Source: an uncultured Clostridium sp. (GTDB lineage: Bacteria; Bacillota; Clostridia; Lachnospirales; Lachnospiraceae). Taken from it: DNA of 64,000 nt. A program made the position numbers and the translations under genes. The stretch covers positions 1 through 64,000 of the forward strand of contig CALAAS010000014.1 in NCBI GenBank assembly GCA_937885015.1, written 5' to 3'. Shown here piece after piece: positions 43,448 to 52,757 of the stretch; the stretch's first letter is position 1; each line of letters starts with the position of its first letter. The notes under the pieces are model-generated. The model searched no databases, had not been told where the DNA came from, and saw only the letters and a program-made list of their open reading frames with translations.

Positions 43448-43573
43448 AAAAATGGCCTCCTTACCTGATATTACTGCTCTAACGCAGGAATCTACCAGGT
43501 AACGTGGCCATTCTTCTTGATTTTTATACGTAATGATTCTCTAATGCTATATCCGGATTTCCCGTTTTGACAC

Positions 43574-44284
43574 TTATTCCTTTGAGTAAAGAACTGTCAC
43601 ATCGGGATGAAGCTGCAAAATCGTGGCAGGGCACCAGGGAGTAATATCGCCGGCTGTAGCCCGCTTGAAAATCTCCTCCTTCTTTTCGCCGTTGATCACC
43701 ATCAGAATCTTTCTGGCTCCCATAATGGCCGACATTCCCATGGTAACCGCCCGGGTGGGAACATCCTTTATATCATCAAAAAATCTTGCATTCGCCTCAA
43801 TGGTATTCTGAGTCAGTTCCACCACATGGGTTTCCTTCACAAAAAACTCGCCTGGCTCATTGAAACCGATATGGCCGTTCAGGCCAATTCCCAGAAGCTG
43901 AAGATCTATTCCTCCGGCTTCCTGGATCGCCTGGTCGTAGTTTTTGCAGACCTCCTCAAAATTACCCTCCGACGTATTTGGGATATGAAGATTTTCCTTC
44001 TTAAAGTCTGTCTTGCTGAAAAGATTTTCATTCATAAAGTAACGGTAGCTCTGGTCGTTGTCCGGAGAAATCCCACAGTATTCATCCAGATTGTACGTAA
44101 TAGCATCCCGGAAGCTTACCTCCCCCCGGTCGCACATCCCGCACAGATGGCGGTACAGACCGATGGGGGTGGATCCCGTAGCCAGTCCCAGGACAGAATC
44201 CGGCTTTTCCTTTACCTGACCGGCAATCATTTCCGCTGCATACCGGCTCATTTCCTCGTATGTCTCAAATGTAACTATTTTCAT
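43574..44284 (-). CDS. nagB: Glucosamine-6-phosphate deaminase
   Basis: Converts glucosamine-6-phosphate to fructose-6-phosphate and ammonia. The 236-residue protein has LGLATGSTPIGLY (the phosphate loop), YNLDEYCGI with the catalytic Asp, and LGIGLNGHIGFNEPG with the general-base His region. Slightly shorter than the E. coli enzyme (266), as usual in Firmicutes, which lack its C-terminal extension. nagA is not adjacent, so it is encoded apart from a nag operon. Confidence 0.95.
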   Translation of the reverse strand: MKIVTFETYEEMSRYAAEMIAGQVKEKPDSVLGLATGSTPIGLYRHLCGMCDRGEVSFRDAITYNLDEYCGISPDNDQSYRYFMNENLFSKTDFKKENLHIPNTSEGNFEEVCKNYDQAIQEAGGIDLQLLGIGLNGHIGFNEPGEFFVKETHVVELTQNTIEANARFFDDIKDVPTRAVTMGMSAIMGARKILMVINGEKKEEIFKRATAGDITPWCPATILQLHPDVTVLYSKE

Positions 44285-44323
44285 GGCAACACTCTCCCTC
44301 TCTTAAATTAACAGATCAGCTTT

Positions 44324-46744
44324 TTAAGCTCGCAGCTCGATTCCCAGACTCTGAAGGCCATTTAAAATCTTATTCATAACAGCCGTAACCTCTTTTTCCT
44401 CCAGGGTGTGATCCTGGGCCCGGAAAGTAATGGAGTAGGCCAGGGATTTATATCCTGCCGTAATCTGACTTCCCTCATAGATATCAAACAGGCGATAGCT
44501 CTCCAGAATCTTTCCGCCCCTCTGCTCAATCATCTCTTCAACCTGGCCGGCCAGAATCTCTTTCTTCATAACCATGCTCAGGTCGCGGGTCACAGCCGGA
44601 TATCTGGCAATTCCGGTATATTTATAATCAAAGGTGGCGTAAGGCAGGATCGCCGGCATATCCAGCACTGCCACATACGTCTTCTCGCCCAGTTTGTAAT
44701 TGTCTGCCACATCCGGGTGCACCTCGCCCAGATAACCCACTGCCGTTCCGTCATAGACGATCTTTGCCTGGCGCCCCGGATGCAGGAAAGGCTTTCCGGC
44801 TTCCGGATCGTAATGAGGTTTCTTTTTCATTCCGGCTTTCTCGAAAAATTCTTCTACCACACCCTTCATGGAGAAGAAATCACAGTCTCCGTACATGCCC
44901 AGGGTAAACTGCTGACGCTCATCCGGCAGTTCCTGAAGCGGCAGGGAAGCCGGCAGGTAAACCGTTGCCAGCTCATACAGGCGGACGTCTTTATTTCTCC
45001 GATTATAATTGGTGGAAAGAGATGTCAGCATGCCATGAAGCGGCAGAGTACGCATGATACTGAAATCTTCCCCCAGCGGATTGGAGATTGTGATTGCCTC
45101 CCGCAGTTTGCTGTCCTGTGGAATCAGCAGACGGTCAAATACCCGCGGACTCTCAAAGGAATAAGTCATGCTCTCGGAAAAACCGCAGAACTGGGCGATC
45201 TCTCTGGCCACCTCTTCCACCCGGAGCTTAAAGGACAGTTTTCCCGTCGTCGCCTCACCGGATGGCAGGGAGGTTGGAATTACCGCATAACCATAGAACC
45301 TGGCTACTTCCTCCGCCAGATCGGCCATCCGATGGAGATCCTGACGCCAGCTTGGCACAATCACCTCTCTGGCAGCCTCGTCATATCCCAGATCAATTTT
45401 CCTGAAATATCCGATCATCGTCTCCGCATCAATATCCGTTCCCAACAGCCGGTTGATTCGTTCCGGCTCGAAAGCCACCCGATTTCCCTCTCTCTTAACA
45501 GGATATACATCGATCATGCCGCCCACTACCTCGCCGGCTCCCAGCTCTTCAATCAGCTGACAGGCGCGGTCAATGGCCTCCTTTGCCGTGTTTGGATCCA
45601 GACCTTTTTCGAATTTTCCGGATGCATCGGTACGCAATCCCAGTCTCTTGGCCGAAAGACGAATATTGGTTCCGTCGAAGCACGCCGCCTCAAATACCAT
45701 CGTTTTTACATCATCAGTAATCTTGGAGTTTTCTCCTCCCATAATTCCCGCAATGCCAACTGCCTTTTCTCCGTCATTGATCATCAAAATCCGGCTGTCC
45801 AGGGTTCTCTCCTGTCCGTCCAGGGTCTGGAATTTCTCTCCGTCTGCCGCGCATTTTACCACAATCTCATGGCCGCTCAGCTGGTCGTAATCGAAGGCAT
45901 GCATGGGCTGGCCATACTCCTCCATCACGTAATTGGTAATATCCACCAGGTTATTGATAGGACGGATTCCGCTGGCTGCCAGACGGCGCTGCATCCATTC
46001 CGGAGACGGAGCCAGTTTAATATTTTTCACCATCCTTGCACAGTAGCGGGGGCAAAGCGCTTCATCCTCTACCCGCACTTTCAGATAGTCGTGAATATCC
46101 TCGCTGTTTCCAGACTCCCGAATTACCGGTGGCTGAAACTCTTTTCCAAAGGTGGCGGCCGCCTCTCTGGCAATACCGATTACACTGTAACAGTCTACTC
46201 GATTGGAGGTTATCTCGTACTCAAATACCACATCGTGAAGGCCCAGCACTTCCACCGCATCCGCGCCGATCTCTGCATCCTGGGGCAGAATGTAAATTCC
46301 GGATTCCGGCGCATCCGGATACATATCCCGGCTGGAACCCAGCTCTTCGATAGAGCACATCATTCCAAAAGATTCCACACCCCGCAGCTTGCCTTTTTTA
46401 ATCTGGATTCCCTCTTCCGGAAGGGGACCGCCGTCATGGCCGCCTGCCACCCGTCCGCCGTCCAGCACCACCGGAACTTTATCGCCTTCTTTCACATTCG
46501 GCGCTCCGGTTACGATCTGAATCGTCTCTGTCCCCACGTTTACCTGGCAGATAATCAGCTTGTCTGCATCCGGATGACGTTCTATTTTCTCAATCTGACC
46601 CACTACAATTTTTTCCAGATTCTTATCCAGGCGCGTGAAGCCCTCTACCTTCGTTCCTGTCAGCGTCATGGCGTCTGTATACTCCTGCGCCGTCACGTCC
46701 AGATCCGGAACGTATGCTTTAATCCATGATAATGCTGTATTCAT
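44324..46744 (-). CDS. pheT: Phenylalanine-tRNA ligase beta subunit
   Basis: Partner of PheS in charging tRNA-Phe. The 806-residue protein has an N-terminal tRNA-binding OB domain (about 40-150, KIVVGQIEKIERHPDADKL region), the B3/4 editing domain, the B5 domain, the catalytic-like core and a C-terminal ferredoxin-fold anticodon-binding domain. I start at the ATG 46742-46744 (MNTALSWIKAYVPDLD), the canonical family start; AAGGAG lies 12 bases upstream, and an earlier in-frame TTG is less likely. It follows pheS after a short gap and shares its T-box control. Confidence 0.96.
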   Translation of the reverse strand: MNTALSWIKAYVPDLDVTAQEYTDAMTLTGTKVEGFTRLDKNLEKIVVGQIEKIERHPDADKLIICQVNVGTETIQIVTGAPNVKEGDKVPVVLDGGRVAGGHDGGPLPEEGIQIKKGKLRGVESFGMMCSIEELGSSRDMYPDAPESGIYILPQDAEIGADAVEVLGLHDVVFEYEITSNRVDCYSVIGIAREAAATFGKEFQPPVIRESGNSEDIHDYLKVRVEDEALCPRYCARMVKNIKLAPSPEWMQRRLAASGIRPINNLVDITNYVMEEYGQPMHAFDYDQLSGHEIVVKCAADGEKFQTLDGQERTLDSRILMINDGEKAVGIAGIMGGENSKITDDVKTMVFEAACFDGTNIRLSAKRLGLRTDASGKFEKGLDPNTAKEAIDRACQLIEELGAGEVVGGMIDVYPVKREGNRVAFEPERINRLLGTDIDAETMIGYFRKIDLGYDEAAREVIVPSWRQDLHRMADLAEEVARFYGYAVIPTSLPSGEATTGKLSFKLRVEEVAREIAQFCGFSESMTYSFESPRVFDRLLIPQDSKLREAITISNPLGEDFSIMRTLPLHGMLTSLSTNYNRRNKDVRLYELATVYLPASLPLQELPDERQQFTLGMYGDCDFFSMKGVVEEFFEKAGMKKKPHYDPEAGKPFLHPGRQAKIVYDGTAVGYLGEVHPDVADNYKLGEKTYVAVLDMPAILPYATFDYKYTGIARYPAVTRDLSMVMKKEILAGQVEEMIEQRGGKILESYRLFDIYEGSQITAGYKSLAYSITFRAQDHTLEEKEVTAVMNKILNGLQSLGIELRA

Positions 46745-46771
46745 AATCTTTTCAAACTCCTTTATCAACTC

Positions 46772-47791
46772 TTAAAACTGTTTCAGGAAACGGATATCGT
46801 TTTCATAGAGAAGGCGCATATCGTCAATCTCGTATTTTAACAGGGCAATACGCTCCAGGCCGACGCCAAATGCAAATCCTGTGTATTCCTCCGGGTCAAT
46901 TCCGCACATCTCCAGTACATGGGGATGAACCATGCCGCAGCCAAGAATCTCAATCCACCCGGATCCCTTACAGAATCGGCAGCCTTTTCCGCCGCATTTG
47001 AAACAGCTGACATCTACCTCGGCACTGGGCTCCGTAAATGGGAAATGATGGGGACGGAATTTAACCTTTGTGTCCTCGCCGAAAAGCTCCCTGGCAAACT
47101 CAGCCAGCGTTCCCTTCAGATCTGCAAAGGTAACATGCTTATCAATAACCAGTCCCTCAATCTGATGGAAGGACGGGGAATGAGTCGCATCCACCTCATC
47201 GGAGCGGAACACGCGGCCTGGAGCGATCATACGGATCGGAAGCTTTCCCTGTTCCATCACGCGGGCCTGCACCGGAGAAGTCTGGGTACGCAGCACAATG
47301 TCCTTATTGATATAAAAAGTATCCTGTTCGTCCTTGGCCGGATGGTTGGCCGGAATATTCAATTTTTCAAAGTTGTAGAGGTCATATTCCACCTCCGGAC
47401 CTTCCACCACTTCGTATCCCATTCCTACGAAAATACGTTCTACTTCTTTCAGCGCAACGGTATTGGGGTGGCTGTGTCCCACATTGTTTTTCTTTGCCGG
47501 AAGCGTCACATCGATGACTTCCCGCTTCATCTGCTCTTCTCTCGCCTTTTTTGCCAGGATTTCCCTCGTCTCCTCCAGCTTTTCCTCAATCAGAGCTCTG
47601 GCCTCATTGACCATCTGGCCCACTTTGGGGCGATCCTCCGGCGCCACATCCTTCATACTTTTCAGAACACTGGTCAGCTGACCTTTCTTACCCAGATAAG
47701 CCACCCGAATCTCATTCAGCTTTTCCAGCGCATTCGAAGCTTCAATCTGATGCAGAGCCTCTTCTTTAATTTTCTCTAACTGCTCTCTCAT
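46772..47791 (-). CDS. pheS: Phenylalanine-tRNA ligase alpha subunit
   Basis: Catalytic subunit of PheRS. The 339-residue protein has the N-terminal coiled-coil arm that contacts tRNA (about residues 1-90) and the class II core with motif 2 (GRVFRSDEVDATHSPSFHQ) and motif 3 (FGVGLERIALLKY). A zinc-like Cys set CFKCGGKGCRFC is present in the insertion typical of bacterial PheS. AAAGGAG precedes the ATG. Expression is governed by the T-box leader upstream. Confidence 0.96.
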   Translation of the reverse strand: MREQLEKIKEEALHQIEASNALEKLNEIRVAYLGKKGQLTSVLKSMKDVAPEDRPKVGQMVNEARALIEEKLEETREILAKKAREEQMKREVIDVTLPAKKNNVGHSHPNTVALKEVERIFVGMGYEVVEGPEVEYDLYNFEKLNIPANHPAKDEQDTFYINKDIVLRTQTSPVQARVMEQGKLPIRMIAPGRVFRSDEVDATHSPSFHQIEGLVIDKHVTFADLKGTLAEFARELFGEDTKVKFRPHHFPFTEPSAEVDVSCFKCGGKGCRFCKGSGWIEILGCGMVHPHVLEMCGIDPEEYTGFAFGVGLERIALLKYEIDDMRLLYENDIRFLKQF

Positions 47792-47829
47792 TTTGCTCTC
47801 CTTTTAAATTTCACTTTTCTTATGGGAGT

Positions 47830-47900
47830 GTTTCTCCGCCTGCGGCGGGTCGCTTTTGCGACAGAATTCCTTTCCGCCGCACGGCGATCCTCGCGGAGCG
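47830..47900. repeat. Dispersed 71-bp palindrome-rich repeat, copy B
   Basis: It is 65/71 identical to copy A (33795-33865). It lies between the pheST T-box terminator and the pheS ribosome site, inside the transcribed leader, so it becomes part of the pheST message whenever the T-box is on. Confidence 0.85.
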
Positions 47901-47941
47901 TTTTTTATTGCATAGGAAGTATTTTCCTATGCAATAAAAAA
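47901..47941. repeat. Perfect 18-bp stem-loop directly after the T-box terminator
   Basis: TTTTTTATTGCATAGGAA (47901-47918) and its exact complement (47924-47941) flank five bases. Its outer A run is shared with the T tract of the T-box terminator, and its inner end abuts the 71-bp repeat. It may be the outer end of the same inserted unit. Confidence 0.85.
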
Positions 47942-48243
47942 AGTCCTGTCCCCTGCATCGCAAGGGACGGGACATGACATCTCGTGGTACCACCCTGATT
48001 CCCGCCGCTGTGCGGCAGGCACTCTTCCTGTACGTAACGGGTACGAACCGGCATCGCCTACTTACCGGCCAGAACCGAATTTTCAGCCATGCAGCTCCAG
48101 CGGGAAATTCACGAACTCTGTCCGAACTTAAAGAGACTCGCAGCCGGTGATCTCTTCTCTCTGAAAGGTAACAGAGCATTACTTACGCCTTCACAGCCTT
48201 TTCTTTTTCCATATTTTCATATCATTACAGGTTACCAAAACTT
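47935..48243 (-). promoter_or_regulatory. T-box riboswitch leader of pheST
   Basis: The T-box sequence AGGGTGGTACCACG lies at 47996-47983 on the minus strand, followed by a GC-rich terminator hairpin (47943-47973) and a T run. Uncharged tRNA would pair with the T-box and favour the antiterminator. Stem I lies in the upstream part with the usual AGAGA-type bulge (around 48150). UUC (Phe) triplets occur at 48115-48113 and 48106-48104 and are specifier candidates; I could not fold the stem to decide. The leader is about 300 bases, the usual size. Confidence 0.93.
47936..47973 (-). terminator. T-box-controlled terminator of pheST
   Basis: GTCCCGTCCCTTGC and GCAGGGGACAGGAC arms on the minus strand with a short loop, followed by seven T. 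This is the terminator alternative of the T-box switch. Confidence 0.9.
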
Positions 48244-48249
48244 TCATTT

Positions 48250-48277
48250 ATTCTATCACATTTTTCCCGTTTGTCAA
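48250..48277 (-). promoter_or_regulatory. Promoter of pheST
   Basis: TTGACA (48277-48272), a 16-base spacer and TAGAAT (48255-48250) on the minus strand, starting transcription at about 48243, the 5' end of the T-box leader. Confidence 0.78.
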
Positions 48278-48291
48278 TAGTCCATACGTTC

Positions 48292-48321
48292 TTGATTTTC
48301 TGCCCCTGTATGAGGTATTAT
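48292..48321 (+). promoter_or_regulatory. Promoter of the unknown membrane protein gene
   Basis: TTGATT (48292-48297), an 18-base spacer and TATTAT (48316-48321). It is divergent from the pheST promoter and lies 60 bases before the TTG start of the gene. Confidence 0.6.
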
Positions 48322-48381
48322 AGTAGGAAACACCGGCGGGCTTTCCACGCCCGGCGCAAACCAAATAAGGAGGAATTACGA

Positions 48382-50079
48382 TTGAAACGATTTACTTCTA
48401 TGGCGGCGAAAATCCTGATTTCCGCTGTCCTGATTTTTCTGCTGTTTTATTCCATGCTTCCGGCCATCAATCTGCGGGACCGCAATTTTATTATTTTCCT
48501 GATTGCCTGTACCCTGATTCTCCTGGCTGTGAACTTTCTGAGCTCCGTGACAGCTTTCTTAAAGACAGCCGGCAGCCGCAGCGGCATGGAGTTTGTACGG
48601 GATCCCGTAACGGGGCAGACCATTATGAGGCGAAAATACGCCCCGGAAACGCCGAAAACGCCTCTTGGAAAACCGCTGAAATACGGTTTTATTCTAATTG
48701 GCATTCTGGCAGCTTTTATGGTCATCGCATCGGCTCTGGGGCTCCGGCTTTTCAACGCATCCCGATACCGGGACCTGATTGCCATCACCGACGGCGATTT
48801 TTCTTCGGATGTATCGGAACTTAACATGTCCCAGATTCCGGTGGTGGATAAAGAAACCGCCTCCCGTCTGGGAAGCAAAAAGCTGGGCGAGATGACAGAT
48901 CTGGTCTCCCAGTTTGAAATCGAGGAAAACTACACCCAGATCAACTATAAAGGATCCCCCTACCGGGTTACGCCTCTCTCCTACGCAGACCCCATTAAGT
49001 GGCTTTACAATCAAAAAAAAGGCCTTCCGGCCTACATTGCTGTTGACATGGTAAACCAGAACACGGATCTGGTATGGCTGGATGCCGGAATGAAGTATTC
49101 AACCAGTGAATACTTTTTCCGCAACATTTATCGCTATATCCGGTTCCGCTATCCAACCCGCCTGTTTGAAACGGTTTCCTTCGAAATTGATGATGAGGGT
49201 ACACCTTACTGGGTGGCTCCCACCATTGCCTATCGCATTGGCTGGTGGGACGGAAAAGACATTGACGGTGCCGTTCTCGTCAATGCCGTTACCGGCGAAT
49301 CCTCCTGGTATGCCAAGGCGGATGTTCCCCAGTGGATTGACCAGCTGTACGATTCCAGCCTGATCATTGAACAGCTGGATGACAACGGGCGTTTCCAGAA
49401 CGGGTATCTGAACTCCATTTTCGGCCAGCGGGGCGTACGCCGCACCACCTATGGATACAATTACCTGGCCATGGATGACGATGTATGGCTCTATACCGGC
49501 ATGAGCTCTGTGACCTCCGATGAGTCCAATATCGGTTTCGTTCTCGTAAATCTGCGAACCAAGGAAACGAAATTTTATGCCGTCCCCGGCGCAACTGAGC
49601 TTTCTGCCATGGATTCCGCCCGCGGCCAGGTACAGCACTTAAACTACAGCGCCACCTTCCCGCTGCTTCTGAATATTTCCGACCGCCCTGCTTATTTCAT
49701 CTCCCTGAAGGACGCCGCCGGACTGGTAAAGATGTATGCCTTCGTCGATGTGGCCCAGTACCAGATCGTCGGAACCGGTCAGACCATCGACGAGGCCAGA
49801 GATAATTACAGGGAGGCGCTGAATCTGGAAGAAGTGGTAGTTCCAGAGAAACAGGAAACAGAAGAAGCAACCGGTTTTATTGACTCCATTGCAGACGCCG
49901 TAGTTTCCGGAAACACCTGCTACTATTTCACTCTGCAGGGAAGCAGTCAGGTCTATACCGCCTTTATCGGAACCTCGGAACAGCTTCCATTCCTGCAGGC
50001 AGGCGATTCGGTTTCCCTGACATACACCCGGGGAGATTCCACCTGCGAAGTCATCTCTATCAAACGAAAAGGAAGGTAA
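48382..50079 (+). CDS. Unknown membrane protein with large extracytoplasmic domain
   Basis: A 565-residue protein I do not recognise beyond similar unnamed proteins in related Clostridia. Three membrane helices lie at about residues 9-26, 34-56 and 101-121, followed by about 440 soluble residues with repeated Trp/Tyr-rich blocks such as TPYWVAPTIAYRIGWWDG and SGNTCYYFTLQGS. The first two helices flank a short polar loop. The start is a TTG at 48382 with AAGGAGG eight bases upstream. It is followed after 5 bases by the nucleoid-associated-type gene in the same direction and is likely co-transcribed with it. Role unknown. Confidence 0.78.
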   Translation: MKRFTSMAAKILISAVLIFLLFYSMLPAINLRDRNFIIFLIACTLILLAVNFLSSVTAFLKTAGSRSGMEFVRDPVTGQTIMRRKYAPETPKTPLGKPLKYGFILIGILAAFMVIASALGLRLFNASRYRDLIAITDGDFSSDVSELNMSQIPVVDKETASRLGSKKLGEMTDLVSQFEIEENYTQINYKGSPYRVTPLSYADPIKWLYNQKKGLPAYIAVDMVNQNTDLVWLDAGMKYSTSEYFFRNIYRYIRFRYPTRLFETVSFEIDDEGTPYWVAPTIAYRIGWWDGKDIDGAVLVNAVTGESSWYAKADVPQWIDQLYDSSLIIEQLDDNGRFQNGYLNSIFGQRGVRRTTYGYNYLAMDDDVWLYTGMSSVTSDESNIGFVLVNLRTKETKFYAVPGATELSAMDSARGQVQHLNYSATFPLLLNISDRPAYFISLKDAAGLVKMYAFVDVAQYQIVGTGQTIDEARDNYREALNLEEVVVPEKQETEEATGFIDSIADAVVSGNTCYYFTLQGSSQVYTAFIGTSEQLPFLQAGDSVSLTYTRGDSTCEVISIKRKGR

Positions 50080-50084
50080 CTGCC

Positions 50085-51095
50085 TTGAAACAGGAAGATA
50101 TGATTTTAAAAACTGTCATTGTGCACATTCTGGATTCTTCGGTTGGAATTCCGGTTCTGTCAGACCGTGCCATGGAAGCAGGGCCGGATTTTTCCGACTT
50201 TCTGAAGACGCACATTGAAAAAATAACGGAAAGCGATGACGTCAAACAGGGTACGTTTTCCGAAACCTCAGAGGTAAAACAGCTGCTGGAAGGCTGCACA
50301 CCGGAGAATTTCGTGGAAACCAGCAAGAAGCTGGCCGTTCGCCTTTATGATATCATGAATTCCAACATTGATATTCCTGCTGCCGATATAGCCATGGCCG
50401 TTTTCGGCTGTGGAGGCACTGATTATCTGGCCTTTTTGAAAATGAATTACAAAACCTCCTATACCCATGCAACCCGGGAATCGGAAGGGGGAAATACCAA
50501 CGAAATCATTCTTCAGAGAGCGCTGCTGCCCGGCCAGGGTCAGCGCCTCTCCGAAGCCTTTGTCCTGAATCTTTCCGACGGCTCTCTGGTTCTGGCAGAA
50601 AAAAAATATGAAATAAACGGCGAAAAACGGTTTTATTTTTCGGAACTGTTTCTGGAATGTCACGCCCCTCTCTCCCAGAAATCAAAGCTTACCATCGTTA
50701 CCCGGGCTGTGGAACAGGTTGCCAGAAAGTATTACGGAGAAGAGGACGCCCAGAAAAAAATGGAACTCAAAAATATCATCTGTACGGAGCTGGAGGAAGA
50801 GGGGCAGCTGAAGGTAGCCTCTCTCCGGGAAAAAGTATTCCCCGACAGTCCGGAAATGTTGGGGGATCTGGATGAAAAACTGGAAAAATACGATATGGCC
50901 TATGAAACGGTGGAGCCAAAAAGCGAACAGACTATCCGGAAATTTCAGAAACAGAAGCTGACCACGGACACAGGGATCGAAATCACCATTCCCATGGAGG
51001 AATACCGGAATCCTGACCATGTGGAATTCATCACCAACATGGATGGAACGATCTCCGTGCTGATTAAAAATATCGGCCTTCTAAACAGCCGGTAA
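50085..51095 (+). CDS. YejK/NdpA-type nucleoid-associated protein
   Basis: A 336-residue cytoplasmic protein that resembles the nucleoid-associated protein family of E. coli YejK. It has the opening LKTVIVHILDSSVGIPVLS and the family-like block IAMAVFGCGGTDYLAFLKMNYK, where a beta-rich domain begins. The start is TTG at 50085 with GGAAGG eight bases before. No membrane segment. It follows the unknown membrane protein gene and precedes the phosphatase gene. DNA binding is inferred from the family only. Confidence 0.75.
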   Translation: MKQEDMILKTVIVHILDSSVGIPVLSDRAMEAGPDFSDFLKTHIEKITESDDVKQGTFSETSEVKQLLEGCTPENFVETSKKLAVRLYDIMNSNIDIPAADIAMAVFGCGGTDYLAFLKMNYKTSYTHATRESEGGNTNEIILQRALLPGQGQRLSEAFVLNLSDGSLVLAEKKYEINGEKRFYFSELFLECHAPLSQKSKLTIVTRAVEQVARKYYGEEDAQKKMELKNIICTELEEEGQLKVASLREKVFPDSPEMLGDLDEKLEKYDMAYETVEPKSEQTIRKFQKQKLTTDTGIEITIPMEEYRNPDHVEFITNMDGTISVLIKNIGLLNSR

Positions 51096-51128
51096 AAGCA
51101 GACGGACACGGTCCGGAAAGGAATTGCC

Positions 51129-51869
51129 ATGCGTTTATTGATTGTAAGACATGCAGACCCAGACTACTCCATCGATTCCCTGACTCTCACCGGCTGGGAG
51201 GAGGCCGCCCTGCTGGCGGATCGACTGACAGCCTCGAAGGAAGGCCTGGAGCAGGCTTATTTTTACGTATCTCCCCTGGGACGGGCACAGGATACGGCCT
51301 CCCTGACTCTAAAGAAGCTGAAAAAAACAGCCATAACCTGTCCATGGCTGCAGGAATTCGCTCCACAGGCCGTACATCCCGGCAAAGATTCGGGCCACTG
51401 TCTGTGGGACTGGCTTCCGGAGGCCTGGGTGCAGGAACCGGCTTATTTTGACCGGGAACACTGGGCAGATACAGAACTTTTTCAAAAAGCCGGTGCCAGA
51501 GAAGAATACCAGTGGGTAATCCGTGAATTCGACCAGATTCTGGCAGAACACGGCTATACAAGAGACGGTCTTCTTTACAAGGCTCTGGCGCCCAATGAGG
51601 ATACACTCGTTTTCTTCTGCCATTTCGGCGTGGAATGTGTTCTTCTCAGCCACCTGCTGCATATTTCGCCCATGCAGCTCTGGCACGGCCTCTGCGCTCC
51701 CCCCTCTTCCGTTACCACTCTTTATACGGAGGAACGTCGTCCCGGTATCGCAGCCTTTCGCATGAGCGCCTTCGGAGATACTTCTCACCTGTATGCCGGA
51801 GGAAGGAGTCCTTCCTTTGCCGCCCGGTTCTGTGAAACCTGGACAAGAACGGATCAACGTCACGATTAA
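51129..51869 (+). CDS. Histidine phosphatase family protein
   Basis: A 246-residue phosphoglycerate-mutase-like phosphatase. The catalytic loop is RHADPDYS (residues 6-13), with His7 as the phosphate acceptor, and the second catalytic His lies in FCHFGVECVLLSHLL. The usual RHG is RHA here, a common variant. An AAAGGAA site precedes the ATG. It may act on phosphosugars or a signal molecule; the substrate is unknown. It ends before a bidirectional terminator. Confidence 0.87.
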   Translation: MRLLIVRHADPDYSIDSLTLTGWEEAALLADRLTASKEGLEQAYFYVSPLGRAQDTASLTLKKLKKTAITCPWLQEFAPQAVHPGKDSGHCLWDWLPEAWVQEPAYFDREHWADTELFQKAGAREEYQWVIREFDQILAEHGYTRDGLLYKALAPNEDTLVFFCHFGVECVLLSHLLHISPMQLWHGLCAPPSSVTTLYTEERRPGIAAFRMSAFGDTSHLYAGGRSPSFAARFCETWTRTDQRHD

Positions 51870-51897
51870 CCACATAGGAGATAATTTCTTATGACAC

Positions 51898-51940
51898 AAA
51901 AAAGCTGGCTCAGACAGATTTTCTGCATGAGTTGGCTTTT
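51898..51940. terminator. Bidirectional terminator between the phosphatase and TPR-like genes
   Basis: AAAAAAGC and GCTTTT arms with an additional GCTCA/TGAG pairing between them. It lies between convergent genes. Confidence 0.7.
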
Positions 51941-51944
51941 CTTG

Positions 51945-52757
51945 TCACAGCATCTTTCGATATTCCTGTTTCCAGGCAGTCAGACAATCTCCCGCACCAG
52001 ATGCCCGACGGATGGGATCTTTGGCAAAGAGATCTTCGAGCTGTTTCGTTTCCGGCCCGGCAGATGCCCGGTTCATGGCACCATCAAATTCTTCTTTCCA
52101 GATTTTTTTCTGTTCCTCTGTCAGGATCTGGGCATACCGGTCTTTTATCTTCAGTTCCGGATTCAGAAGCGTCAGCATATAAATCCGCTTTACCGTATCC
52201 ATACTTTTTCCAAAATTATATGCCATATCATATGCCGCCAAGGCCTTCTCGAACCAGAAAATCCCAGCATAAGAGGCACCTATATTATTCCAGATCCCAG
52301 CTGTAAATTCATCGCTCAGGGAGCGGATTCTCCAGTCCTCCAGAATCCGGTTGTAATACTGCACCGCAGTCCCATACTGGCGCAGCCGAAAATAGGAATC
52401 GCCTATTTCTTTCGTAAATTCTGCCCGATCCATCTTCCGATAGGCTGCCAGTTTCTGACGGTATCCGGCAATCTCCCTGGCAGTGTAATAATAACACTCC
52501 TGCAGAATAATCAAAAGCAGTTCATCGGGATCCTCCGAGCTGCTTTTCCAGGTCTCCAGCTTTCCCGCTAAGAACGCAAGATCCAGTTCCTCCCGGATAA
52601 ATGCAATGAGCCGGTCATCCACAAATCCATCTAAAGCCAGCAGAGGGTATTCGTATATGACATAGCAAAGCTCCTGAGAGGATGTAATGTGAAGTCCCAG
52701 ACGTTCAATATAGAAAGGGTGTTTAACTGGCTCATGCCTGCAAAGTATCAGACTCAC
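51945..52757 (-). CDS. TPR-like protein, third gene of an unknown operon
   Basis: No named family is certain. The 270-residue protein has a helical N-terminal half and then TPR-like pairs (DSYFRLRQYGTAVQYYNRIL and NNIGASYAGIFWFEKALAAYDMAYNF). It starts with GTG and overlaps the Hsp70-like gene by 4 bases, so the two are co-translated. Probably a partner or scaffold for the Hsp70/actin-like ATPase encoded just before it. Confidence 0.78.
   Translation of the reverse strand: MSLILCRHEPVKHPFYIERLGLHITSSQELCYVIYEYPLLALDGFVDDRLIAFIREELDLAFLAGKLETWKSSSEDPDELLLIILQECYYYTAREIAGYRQKLAAYRKMDRAEFTKEIGDSYFRLRQYGTAVQYYNRILEDWRIRSLSDEFTAGIWNNIGASYAGIFWFEKALAAYDMAYNFGKSMDTVKRIYMLTLLNPELKIKDRYAQILTEEQKKIWKEEFDGAMNRASAGPETKQLEDLFAKDPIRRASGAGDCLTAWKQEYRKML

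Noticed and set aside
44408..46729. Open frame of 773 codons on the plus strand
   Set aside because: It is exactly antisense to pheT and its translation has no known domain.
47820..48179. Open frame across the T-box leader on the minus strand
   Set aside because: It translates the T-box and the 71-bp repeat; the repeat-derived peptide also appears at 33718-33900, which marks it as spurious.
51891..52571. Open frame on the plus strand with an AGGAG nearby
   Set aside because: It runs through a bidirectional terminator and antisense to the TPR-like gene; the ribosome-like site is probably chance.
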